A stretch of DNA of 64,000 bases from Lachnospiraceae bacterium (GTDB taxonomy: Bacteria; Bacillota; Clostridia; Lachnospirales; Lachnospiraceae), in NCBI GenBank assembly GCA_024405115.1, contig JAKSPD010000002.1:62001-126000 (forward strand), written 5' to 3'. This document shows, one piece after another, positions 42,496-50,062 of the stretch. The notes under the pieces are model-generated. The model saw only the letters and a list, made by a program, of their open reading frames with translations. It did no database searches and had not been told where the DNA came from. A program made the position numbers and the translations under genes. Position 1 is the stretch's first letter; every line of letters begins with the position of its first letter.

Positions 42496-44330
42496 TTTGA
42501 AACCTCCTTATCATTCTTTAACTCATTCTGAACGGCGGCATACTCTGCCTCACTGTCAGCATCCATCTGTGAATAATAGATCTCACGGTATTCCTCACAC
42601 CGCCTCATAAGCTGTTTATGATTGCCTATGTCGACTATCTTTCCGTCATCCATGACGATTATTCTGTCAGCGTCACGTACAGAACCGATTCTCTGTGCAA
42701 TTATGAGTTTGGTCGTATCCTTCAATGCAGTTGCAAAAGCCTCACGGATACGTCCCTCGGTAGCCGTATCAACAGCTGACGTTGAGTCATCAAGTATGAG
42801 GATCTTTGGCTTTTTAAGAAGAGCCCTTGCAATGCAGAGCCTCTGCTTCTGTCCGCCTGACACATTTGAACCGCCCTGTTCAATCATGTATTCATATTCA
42901 CCCTTGAACGAACTTACAAAACCGTCTGCCTGGGCTGAATCAGCCGCTTCCTTAACTTCCTCATCCGTTGCCTCTTCATTACCCCAGCGGAGGTTTTCCG
43001 CCACTGTTCCTGAGAATAATGTGTTGTTCTGAAGCACCATGCTCACTCCGTCACGAAGATTCTTAAGTGAATAATCCTTAACGTTTTTTCCGTCAACAAG
43101 TATTTCCCCGTCTGTAACATCAAACAGTCTCGGGATAAGCTGGACAAGAGTGGTTTTTCCGCAGCCCGTTGATCCGAGAATACCTATTGTTTCTCCTGAA
43201 TTGATCTTAAAACTGATGTCAGAAAGAACCTCGTCACCATCAGTACCTGCCGCCTCACGTTTAACCGCCACACCGGTTTCAGCGTCACGTTCATTCTTTT
43301 TAGGATAGATAAATGAAACGTTTCTGAATTCTATGCTTCCGGACATGACTTTCCTGTCGTAATCACAGCTTTCAGTTTCAGTTATGTCAGGTATAGTATC
43401 AAGAACCTCGGAAGTCCTCTTAAGTGATACAACTGATCTTGCCGCCTGAAGGAAGATCATGGCAAACATCATGAGGGACGCAAGGATCTGGGTAATATAG
43501 GTAATGAAAGCGGTGAGGTCTCCGACCTGCATCTTTCCGTCTATTACCTGGTTACCACCAAACCATACTACGGCCACACTGGTAAGGTTCATGATTATCA
43601 TCATTATGGGCATGACTGCAATGACCATGTTCATTGCATCCAATGCCTTCTGACGGAGCGCATCATTCTTTTCCGCAAACTTTATATCCTCAAAATCATC
43701 ACGTACAAAGGACTTAATTACACGCACATTTGTAAGGGACTCCTTAACACCATTGTTTAAAGCGTCCACTGCAGTCTGCATCCGCTGGAAGCGCGGGAAA
43801 GAAATCTTGAGTACAAGTGCAATCGTAATGATGAGTACCGGCATGGAAACAAGAAGAATTACCGCCAGGCTCCTGTTTATGGATACAGCCATTATGATTC
43901 CGCCAATCATCATTCCGGGGCTTCTCAATGTCATCTTCAGTCCCATGTTGATGACAAGTGCAATCTGCTGGACATCATTTGTCAGCCTTGTAACCAGCGA
44001 ACCGGTTGAAAAGTCATCAATATTGGCAAACGAAAAAGTCTGGACCTTTTTATATAGATCCTCCCTCAGATCCGCAGAAAAGCCTACTGACGCCTTTGCC
44101 GCAAAGTAGTTTCCAAGTGTTCCTCCTGTTATCATAAGAAGTACCGCGGCAATCATCACAAGGCCAATCTTAAGGATGTAACCAATATCATGGTTAGCAA
44201 CGCCGTTGTTGATGATAAGGGACATAAGCTTTGGAAGCCATATCTCACCGAAAACCTCGGAAAGCATAAATATGGGAGCCAGAATAAATGCCACCTTATA
44301 TTTTTTTATGTATTTTGAATATCTGCTCAT
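42492..44330 (-). CDS. ABC exporter half-transporter, subunit 1
   Basis: This 612-residue protein has the same exporter fold as its partner. It has Walker A GSTGCGKTT, signature VSGGQKQR and a Walker B ILILDDSTSAVD, where the catalytic Glu is replaced by Asp. The usual switch His is replaced by Gln in IAQRIG. It therefore has a degenerate nucleotide site, as expected for an asymmetric heterodimer. No Shine-Dalgarno precedes the ATG; a TATAAT lies 8 bases upstream, suggesting a leaderless message. Confidence 0.9.
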   Translation of the reverse strand: MSRYSKYIKKYKVAFILAPIFMLSEVFGEIWLPKLMSLIINNGVANHDIGYILKIGLVMIAAVLLMITGGTLGNYFAAKASVGFSADLREDLYKKVQTFSFANIDDFSTGSLVTRLTNDVQQIALVINMGLKMTLRSPGMMIGGIIMAVSINRSLAVILLVSMPVLIITIALVLKISFPRFQRMQTAVDALNNGVKESLTNVRVIKSFVRDDFEDIKFAEKNDALRQKALDAMNMVIAVMPIMMIIMNLTSVAVVWFGGNQVIDGKMQVGDLTAFITYITQILASLMMFAMIFLQAARSVVSLKRTSEVLDTIPDITETESCDYDRKVMSGSIEFRNVSFIYPKKNERDAETGVAVKREAAGTDGDEVLSDISFKINSGETIGILGSTGCGKTTLVQLIPRLFDVTDGEILVDGKNVKDYSLKNLRDGVSMVLQNNTLFSGTVAENLRWGNEEATDEEVKEAADSAQADGFVSSFKGEYEYMIEQGGSNVSGGQKQRLCIARALLKKPKILILDDSTSAVDTATEGRIREAFATALKDTTKLIIAQRIGSVRDADRIIVMDDGKIVDIGNHKQLMRRCEEYREIYYSQMDADSEAEYAAVQNELKNDKEVSK

Positions 44331-44338
44331 AGTTTCGT

Positions 44339-44344
44339 ATTATA
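44339..44344 (-). promoter_or_regulatory. -10 element of the ABC exporter operon
   Basis: Perfect TATAAT on the minus strand ending 8 bases before the ATG at 44330. No clear -35. Placement implies transcription starting at or within a few bases of the start codon. Confidence 0.5.
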
Positions 44345-44408
44345 ACACAAGGATTTTTTAAATTGTGAAAAATATGTGAAAAGCTTAATACCTTTCAATA
44401 AAAAAGGC

Positions 44409-44437
44409 TTGACAAAAGCCCTTTGATTAATTAAGAT
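44409..44437 (+). promoter_or_regulatory. Promoter of the tRNA cluster
   Basis: Consensus TTGACA (44409-44414), a 17-base spacer and TAAGAT (44432-44437), 22 bases upstream of tRNA-Arg. Confidence 0.8.
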
Positions 44438-44459
44438 AGTTAAGCGTTGCAAAACGAGT

Positions 44460-44533
44460 GACTCAGTAGCTCAGCTGGATAGAGCATGCGCCTTCTAAGC
44501 GCAGGGTCGGGGGTTCGAATCCCTTCTGGGTCG
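44460..44533 (+). tRNA. tRNA-Arg (anticodon TCT)
   Basis: Cloverleaf of 74 bases with acceptor GACTCAG/CTGGGTC, anticodon stem TGCGC/GCGCA around CTTCTAA and T loop TTCGAAT. Reads AGA. Confidence 0.95.
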
Positions 44534-44564
44534 TCGCCCGGCTTCATAAAGCAGAGCATTCTAT

Positions 44565-44639
44565 GGTGGGTGTAGCACAGTTGGTTAGCGCGTCAGATTG
44601 TGGTTCTGAAGGTCGAGGGTTCGAGTCCCTCTACCCACC
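44565..44639 (+). tRNA. tRNA-His (anticodon GTG)
   Basis: Acceptor GTGGGTG/TACCCAC with the extra 5' G(-1) opposite C73 expected of tRNA-His, anticodon stem TCAGA/TCTGA around TTGTGGT, T loop TTCGAGT. Confidence 0.95.
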
Positions 44640-44649
44640 CGTAATCTTT

Positions 44650-44677
44650 AAGCCGTTGCTTTTTAAGCAGCGGCTTA
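44650..44677 (+). other. 12-bp hairpin between tRNA-His and tRNA-Gln
   Basis: AAGCCGTTGCTT pairs with AAGCAGCGGCTT (one G-U) around a loop of about 4 bases. It lacks a good T-run, so it may be a processing signal or leaky terminator. Confidence 0.5.
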
Positions 44678-44686
44678 TTCATTTCC

Positions 44687-44758
44687 AGGGCCATCGCCAA
44701 GCGGTAAGGCACAAGGTTTTGATCCTTGGATTCGTGGGTTCGAATCCCGCTGGCCCTG
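44687..44758 (+). tRNA. tRNA-Gln (anticodon TTG)
   Basis: Acceptor AGGGCCA/TGGCCCT, the GCCAAGCGGTAAGGC D arm typical of tRNA-Gln, anticodon stem CAAGG/CCTTG around TTTTGAT. Confidence 0.95.
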
Positions 44759-44831
44759 CTGTAAAACTGAGATAAGTCAAGCCCGAAAGGGCGCAGACGA
44801 ATCCACTGTTTTGCGCACGTCGCGACGCTTA

Positions 44832-44861
44832 GCGAAACAAGCACAAAGTGCGCAGTTGAGC
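44832..44861 (-). repeat. 30-bp dispersed hairpin element, copy 2
   Basis: Reverse-strand copy of the element at 9890-9919 (26 of 30 identical). The hairpin stem is GCAC/GTGC here and GCGC/GCGC there, a compensated change. Nearby on the same strand a CTGCG-hairpin-CTT block resembles the core of the 59-bp repeats at 9759. Confidence 0.75.
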
Positions 44862-44884
44862 TTAGCAGAGCCGACGGCTGACAT

Positions 44885-44966
<82 letters not shown>

Positions 44967-44969
44967 TAA

Positions 44970-45026
44970 AAGGCTGTTGCATTATTGATGATTAATAATC
45001 AGTAAAGCGACAGCCTTATTATTTTG
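44970..45026 (+). terminator. Terminator of the tRNA cluster
   Basis: An 11-bp stem (44970-44980 with 45007-45017, one G-U) with a 26-base loop, followed by an AT-rich tail containing TTTT. Confidence 0.65.
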
Positions 45027-45050
45027 TTGTTTAATGGCCCGTCATCAAAA

Positions 45051-45229
45051 TTTGTAATAAACACCTTTGCAGACGTTGTTTATTACAAAGAAATTGTAAT
45101 TATAGATGGTCCTGGGGCACTTTATTACAATTTTTGTTTGTGGGACTTGTAATAACTTGCTGTCAGTCGGGGCAGTTATTACAATTCAGCCTCAAGAAAA
45201 CGGCCATTTTGAAGAAAAACTTGTAATAT
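45051..45229. repeat. Array of seven TTGTAATAA-type sites in alternating orientation
   Basis: Sites start at 45052 (+), 45080 (-), 45094 (+, TTGTAAT only), 45122 (-), 45147 (+), 45176 (-) and 45221 (+, TTGTAATAT). The first six pair into three perfect inverted repeats with arms of 13, 10 and 11 bp. Loops of the second and third share a GGGGCA segment. No gene is present in this part. Confidence 0.75.
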
Positions 45230-45526
45230 TCCCATGCCTTAATACCTGCGTTGTTCTGTCCCTCTAACTTTTTGAGTGCCTTGTAACCCATGCCTTCGCT
45301 TGCAGGGTTTGTTATGTTAAGGTAATATGCCCTAATTTTATCCCCGTAGCCACCTGCCTCCAACTCCCACGGACTTCTCAAGTGCGTTCATCCACTTGTC
45401 ACGGATTTTGACGTACTCGTCTATGTCTTCCTTCAGCTTCACAGTGATCTCGTTGCCCTTTGAGTAGTTGAGGTCTCTCCGCACCGCCTCGATGATGTCG
45501 TTGAAGAAATCCACGACCCTCTGTAC
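45163..45526 (-). pseudogene. Frameshifted, 5'-truncated gene remnant
   Basis: The right part (45338-45526) encodes VQRVVDFFNDIIEAVRRD to WMNALEKSVG in one frame, directly after an in-frame TGA. The left part continues in another frame (from about 45381 to 45163), encoding AGGYGDKIRAYYLNITNP through KAWEYYKFFFK. The two frames overlap around 45340-45381 and are best joined by a single-base shift. Codons such as GTG, CTG, GAG and ATC are preferred, unlike the surrounding genes. I do not recognise the family; a phage or plasmid origin is likely from context. Confidence 0.5.
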
Positions 45527-45546
45527 GTCATGTCAACCGCATAAAA
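45527..45546 (+). repeat. att-like direct repeat, right copy
   Basis: Matches 44952-44971 at 17 of 20 positions and lies exactly where the gene remnant breaks off. With the left copy it bounds a segment of about 575 bp without an intact gene. Confidence 0.5.
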
Positions 45547-45586
45547 AAACAAGACCAGTGTCATTTGTTGAAACACCAGTCTTGTT
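45543..45586 (-). terminator. Terminator of the ligA-DUF1538-PII operon
   Basis: A 14-bp stem (45548-45561 with 45573-45586, two central G-U pairs in minus-strand RNA) followed by seven T. Confidence 0.85.
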
Positions 45587-45599
45587 TTTTATGATGCAT

Positions 45600-46292
45600 T
45601 TACTCTTCTGCTTCCTCCTCAGGTTCCGGTTCAGCTTCCTTTATCTCATAGAACCTCATTCCCGCGGTACTTGTAACAGGAAGGCTCATAACTACGGCAT
45701 TAGGCTTTGTACCCTCCCCGCATTCAGAAAGAACCGCCTGCATTATCCTATTCTTCTTTTCCTTTTTTGTGACTATATATACCATTTCCTTTTCAGCGGC
45801 AAGCGTCACACCAAAGAAATCCTCAGTTCCGCGTGTACCTGAGCCTTTTGCATGCACAATGGTTCCACCCTGTGCACCGCCCTTTCTTGCAGCGATCATT
45901 ATGTTGTCACTGTATCCGGCATTTGCGATTATAACGATAAGTTCATATGTTGTATCCTTCAAGGTCGATTCCTCCCCAATTGTAATTTCCTGACTGCCTG
46001 CAAGAAGCTTAAGCTGTCTAGCCCTTCCCACGCTTGAAAGCGGCACCGTGAAGACTATTCCGCGGTTTGGAAGGTCAATATCCATCTCCTTTTCCAGGGA
46101 ATCCTTTATCTTTACCCATGAATCCTTCGTGACAACCGTGTGCGTCACGGCTTTCGGCGTTGAATCAATGAATGCTGTACCGTGCCCGAGTGATATGAAA
46201 TTCACGTCCGCCCCATATTTCCTATATATGGTAAGAATTCCGTTTAATTCCTCCCTGTTTGCGATGGAGACCATCATGTTATATCTGTCCAT
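45600..46292 (-). CDS. PII-like signalling protein, tandem-domain
   Basis: This 230-residue protein has two GlnB-like ferredoxin folds. The second (about 110-215) is clearest: TYELIVIIANAGYSDNIMIAARKGGAQGGTIVHAKGSGT, then KEMVYIVTKKEKKNRIMQAVLSECG, with a GGxGGT-like loop where PII proteins bind ATP. The N-terminal half (MDRYNMMVSIANREELNGILTIYRKYGADVNFISLGHGTA) is more diverged. A Glu-rich tail ends the protein. It follows a DUF1538 membrane protein by 16 bases and probably senses nucleotides to control it. Confidence 0.8.
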   Translation of the reverse strand: MDRYNMMVSIANREELNGILTIYRKYGADVNFISLGHGTAFIDSTPKAVTHTVVTKDSWVKIKDSLEKEMDIDLPNRGIVFTVPLSSVGRARQLKLLAGSQEITIGEESTLKDTTYELIVIIANAGYSDNIMIAARKGGAQGGTIVHAKGSGTRGTEDFFGVTLAAEKEMVYIVTKKEKKNRIMQAVLSECGEGTKPNAVVMSLPVTSTAGMRFYEIKEAEPEPEEEAEE

Positions 46293-46307
46293 TTATATTT
46301 CCTCATT

Positions 46308-47951
46308 TTAGAGTTCTATGATCATGTCGTCTTCAAATACCGGCTCTGTAGGAACAGGCACTTTCTTTTTCTTCTTTTTGAAGGCCGCCATAAGTCCCAG
46401 CCCCTGAATGGTAATGAGCGGAGTCATTGCCACCATTGCCACTACCCCAAAGGCATCCGTTGCCACGTTACCGCCAAGACATGCACACGCACCCTGGGCA
46501 AAAGGTAAAAGAAATGCTGCCGTCATGGGGCCTGATGCAACACCGCCGGAGTCGAATGCTATGGCAGTATAAATTTTCGGGACAAAGAAGGAAATGATTA
46601 TTGCAATCAGATAGCCGGGAACTATGAACCATAAGATTGAGATTCCCGTAAGTACCCTTACCATTGAAAGTCCCAGCGATATTGCCACGCCTATTGAAAG
46701 GCTTGTTCCCATAAGCCTTTCAGATATCGCCCCGTCAGTCATGTCCTCTACCTGTCTGTTAAGTACAGCCACGGCAGGCTCCGCCTTAACACACACATAT
46801 CCCATGACCATGGCCGCAGGAACAATTATCCACGGATTTCCCCCACCGGCCAGTATTTCACCAAGATAGTAGCCTGTCGGAAGAAATCCCAGGTTGACAC
46901 CCGTCATGAAAAGGACGAGTCCCACATACGTATATACAAGGCCACGCACGATTTTCACCAGCTGGCGAGCCTTTATCTTAAGTGCGATTATCTGGAAGAT
47001 GACAAACGCACCGACTATTGGAAGAAGCGATGACAGCATTTCCTTAAGGTAATATGGAAGTCCTTCATAATATAGCTTTGCAAGTTCAATCGAGGTTGCA
47101 ACGTCAGGAATGGCCGGCGCCGATGCGGCCTCCATTTCCATTGTTTTCGCTGCTTCAGCGGACGCAGAACCTGCAAGTTCAGGAATAACGCCTGTTGATG
47201 GAAGGATTCCGAGGATCATTACCGTAAGAATGGGCCCTATGGAACAAAGGGCTACAAGTCCGAAGGAGTCATCCTCTGCATGACGGTCGTTTCTGACAGC
47301 GGCAACACCCACGCCCAGAGCCATGATGAACGGAACCGTCATGGGTCCGGTGGTAACACCGCCCGCATCAAACGAGATTGTCCTGTAACCCTTTGGAACA
47401 AAGAACGAAAGAACTAGTACTACCGCATAAAAGATAATAAGGAGCCTGTTGAGCGGCACCTTGAAAAACATACGTAAAAGCGCTATGACAAGAAAGACGC
47501 CCACACCCGTGGCAACGCCGTAAATCAGCGCTTTTTCCGGGATTGAAGGCACCTGTGTCGCCAGTACCTGCAAATCAGGTTCCGCAATCGTTACGGCAAA
47601 TCCAAGAAGGAGTCCCACGATTACGATTACATGAAGCTTACGGCTTTTGACAATTGCCGCACCCACTTTTTCCCCAATCGGGGACATTGAAAAATCCGCA
47701 CCCATGTTAAAGAAGGCACTACCTATAATAAGAAGGAGTGCCGAGGCAATGAAGCATAGCATGGTCCCTGACGGAACCGGTGCCAGTACCAGGCTTAAGC
47801 CAATGACAATCACAAAAATCGGGAGGACAGACTCAAAGGACTCACGAAACTGCTTATGTGTGAGCCTTTTAAATTCCTCAAACAGTACCTTCTGCTTTTT
47901 TAATTCCTGCTGCTTTAATACTTCAAATTCTTCCCTGGTGTATTTAGCCAT
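46308..47951 (-). CDS. DUF1538 membrane protein, internally duplicated
   Basis: This 547-residue polytopic protein has a basic N-terminal helix (about 1-40) and two homologous halves. Each contains FD(A/S)GGV(T/A)(T/S)GPMT (near residues 194 and 470) within a helix-loop, followed by glycine-rich helices. The duplication suggests a transporter or channel with inverted or parallel repeats. The family function is not established to my knowledge; the adjacent PII-like gene suggests nucleotide-dependent control. It overlaps ligA by one base. Confidence 0.8.
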   Translation of the reverse strand: MAKYTREEFEVLKQQELKKQKVLFEEFKRLTHKQFRESFESVLPIFVIVIGLSLVLAPVPSGTMLCFIASALLLIIGSAFFNMGADFSMSPIGEKVGAAIVKSRKLHVIVIVGLLLGFAVTIAEPDLQVLATQVPSIPEKALIYGVATGVGVFLVIALLRMFFKVPLNRLLIIFYAVVLVLSFFVPKGYRTISFDAGGVTTGPMTVPFIMALGVGVAAVRNDRHAEDDSFGLVALCSIGPILTVMILGILPSTGVIPELAGSASAEAAKTMEMEAASAPAIPDVATSIELAKLYYEGLPYYLKEMLSSLLPIVGAFVIFQIIALKIKARQLVKIVRGLVYTYVGLVLFMTGVNLGFLPTGYYLGEILAGGGNPWIIVPAAMVMGYVCVKAEPAVAVLNRQVEDMTDGAISERLMGTSLSIGVAISLGLSMVRVLTGISILWFIVPGYLIAIIISFFVPKIYTAIAFDSGGVASGPMTAAFLLPFAQGACACLGGNVATDAFGVVAMVAMTPLITIQGLGLMAAFKKKKKKVPVPTEPVFEDDMIIEL

Positions 47952-49960
47952 CAGATACCTGCCATTTCAATAAACTCTTCTTCCGTGATGATTGGAACTG
48001 AAAGTTCCTTTGCCTTTTTGTTTTTCGAGCTCTGGCTCATTATGTCATTATTGATTAAGTATGCGGTGTTCTTTGAAACAGAACCTGCGCACTTACCGCC
48101 CATTCTTTCGATGAGGTCCTGTACTTCCTTCCTGTTTTTGAAGATATGGACGTCGCCTGTTATTACGAAAGTAAGACCGGTAAACTTCCCAGGTTCACCA
48201 TTATCAGAAACAGCTTCCGGGAACCTGAGCACACTGTAAAGTCCCTCTGCCTGCCTTCTCTTTTCACTGTCAGCAAAATATGCCGTAAAATTTTCCGCTA
48301 GTATGGGGCCTATCTTCTCGATTTCCGTAAGTTCCTCCAAAGTAGCCTCACAGATTTTCCCGTAATCCTGATTAAAATGCCTGCATATAAGCTTTGCACC
48401 CGCAAGGCCTATGCCGTTAATCCCGAGGGCATATAAGAAGCGGTGCATTTCCGTGTCACGTGCCTTTTCCGCGGCATTTATGAGGTTCTCAGCTGATTTA
48501 TCACCGAATCCCGGAAGAGACGCTATCTCGTTTCTGTAACCTGAAAGTCCGAATAGATCCTTAAGTTCCTTTAAAAAGCCTTCGTTAATGAATCTTTCGA
48601 GGGTGGCCTCACTCATCCCGTCAATATTAAGGGCATCCCTTGAAGCAGCCAGTTCAAATGACTTGATTTTTTTAGCCGGACATTCAGGATTTACGCAGTA
48701 AAGATACTTTGCGTCATTATCCTGTCTTATCTCCGTTTTACCGCCACATACCGGGCAGGTTTCCGGAACTGGAAGTTTTCCTGACTTTGTGAGGTTTTCA
48801 GATATCTGCGGTATTATCATGTTGGCTTTATAGACCGTTATCCTGTCCCCTATTCCAAGCCTTAATTCCTCGCAGATACTAATGTTATGGACAGATGCCC
48901 TCGAAACCGTCGTTCCCTCAAGCTCTACAGGATCAAAAATTGCCACAGGATTAATAAGTCCCGTCCTTGAGGGTGACCATTCAATTTCACGCAGCACAGT
49001 TTCAGCGGTTTCATCCTGCCATTTGAATGCAATGGAGTTTCTCGGGAACTTCGCCGTACGTCCAAGGCTTTCCCCATATGCAATGTCATTAAAGGAAAGG
49101 ACAAGTCCGTCGGAAGGAAAGTCGTTAAGGGGTATCTGCTTCTTAAAGTCCTCTACCGCATCACTGATGTTTCCTGCATTAACAAGCTTATAATATACCG
49201 TTTCAAATCCAAGGGCACTTAGCCATTCAAACCTTTCAGAAAACAGACCTGGAACTGAGCTTTCATTTTTTGGTGCCGCAAACATGGAAAGCTGTCCTCC
49301 CTCTTCCTCAAAGGTTTCCTCATTTTCCGCACTTACAAGCGAGAAAATGATACATTTTACATGTCTTGCCTTTGTTATCTTCGGGTCAAGCTGACGCACT
49401 GAACCCGAGCACAGGTTCCTTGGATTTTTATACCTGGCACCCTCGTCAGGAATCTCCGAATTGATTTTTTCAAAATCAGAGTATGTAATTATGGCCTCTC
49501 CACGCAGCGTGACTCTTCCGTTAAAAGGAATGGTCTTCGGGACATTTTCAAAATTATAGGCATTACCGGTAATGACCTCACCAATTTCCCCGTTACCTCT
49601 CGTTACAGCCTTTATAAGCTTCCCGCCGTCATATGTGAGGACAACCGTTAACCCGTCAAGCTTCCAGCTTAGGATGCCTTCCTTATCAGAAAGCCATGTT
49701 CTTAGGTCATCCACGCTTTTAGTCTTGTCAAGGGAAAGCATGGGGGAAGCATGGTGCTCCTTTGGAAGCTCAGACATGACTTTTGAACCAACCTGCTGTG
49801 TGGGTGAGTCAGGAAGTACAATTCCTGTTTCCTTTTCAAGTGAAAGCAGTTCATCATACAGCCTGTCATACTCAATATTGGGCATGATTTCCACACCCTT
49901 TACATAATAAGCCTCAGCGGCTTCATTAAGTATCTTTATGAGTTCAGACATTCTCTCCAT
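47951..49960 (-). CDS. ligA: NAD-dependent DNA ligase
   Basis: This protein of about 669 residues seals nicks in replication and repair. It has the AMP-binding KLDG (Lys100 from the chosen start), an OB-fold region, a four-Cys zinc finger CPVCGG...CVNPECPAKK, helix-hairpin-helix repeats (LPGFGDKSAENLINAAEKAR) and a C-terminal BRCT domain (about 590-665). The sequence around KLDG (SWKLDGLTVVLTY) is somewhat diverged from typical LigA. The start at 49960 lies 10-11 bases after GGAGG; an upstream ATG at 49978 overlaps that site. Confidence 0.92.
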   Translation of the reverse strand: MERMSELIKILNEAAEAYYVKGVEIMPNIEYDRLYDELLSLEKETGIVLPDSPTQQVGSKVMSELPKEHHASPMLSLDKTKSVDDLRTWLSDKEGILSWKLDGLTVVLTYDGGKLIKAVTRGNGEIGEVITGNAYNFENVPKTIPFNGRVTLRGEAIITYSDFEKINSEIPDEGARYKNPRNLCSGSVRQLDPKITKARHVKCIIFSLVSAENEETFEEEGGQLSMFAAPKNESSVPGLFSERFEWLSALGFETVYYKLVNAGNISDAVEDFKKQIPLNDFPSDGLVLSFNDIAYGESLGRTAKFPRNSIAFKWQDETAETVLREIEWSPSRTGLINPVAIFDPVELEGTTVSRASVHNISICEELRLGIGDRITVYKANMIIPQISENLTKSGKLPVPETCPVCGGKTEIRQDNDAKYLYCVNPECPAKKIKSFELAASRDALNIDGMSEATLERFINEGFLKELKDLFGLSGYRNEIASLPGFGDKSAENLINAAEKARDTEMHRFLYALGINGIGLAGAKLICRHFNQDYGKICEATLEELTEIEKIGPILAENFTAYFADSEKRRQAEGLYSVLRFPEAVSDNGEPGKFTGLTFVITGDVHIFKNRKEVQDLIERMGGKCAGSVSKNTAYLINNDIMSQSSKNKKAKELSVPIITEEEFIEMAGI

Positions 49961-49993
49961 CAGTGCCAAAACCTCCATATAATTTCAGTTTAT

Positions 49994-50022
49994 ATTGTAC
50001 CATAAACATCCTTACATTTGAA
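49994..50022 (-). promoter_or_regulatory. Candidate ligA promoter
   Basis: TTCAAA (50017-50022) and TACAAT (49994-49999) on the minus strand, 17-base spacer; divergent from the dehydrogenase promoter. Confidence 0.45.
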
Positions 50023-50027
50023 GATAA

Positions 50028-50056
50028 TTGCTTTTTTTAGCCATATGTTTTACAAT
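50028..50056 (+). promoter_or_regulatory. Promoter of the dehydrogenase-glycosyltransferase-methyltransferase operon
   Basis: TTGCTT (50028-50033) and TACAAT (50051-50056) are 17 bases apart. The -10 ends 6 bases before the chosen ATG, and no Shine-Dalgarno site is present, implying a leaderless mRNA. Confidence 0.6.
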
Positions 50057-50062
50057 GTCTGT

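Noticed and set aside
44401..44425. Minus-strand terminator formed by AAGGGCTT/AAGCCTTTTTT beside the tRNA promoter
   Set aside because: The stem is short and bulged, and no minus-strand transcript is expected to reach it; the same bases form the strong plus-strand promoter.
45051..45229. CRISPR array interpretation of the TTGTAATAA repeats
   Set aside because: Repeats are only 9 bases, alternate in orientation and have irregular spacing; no cas gene is near.
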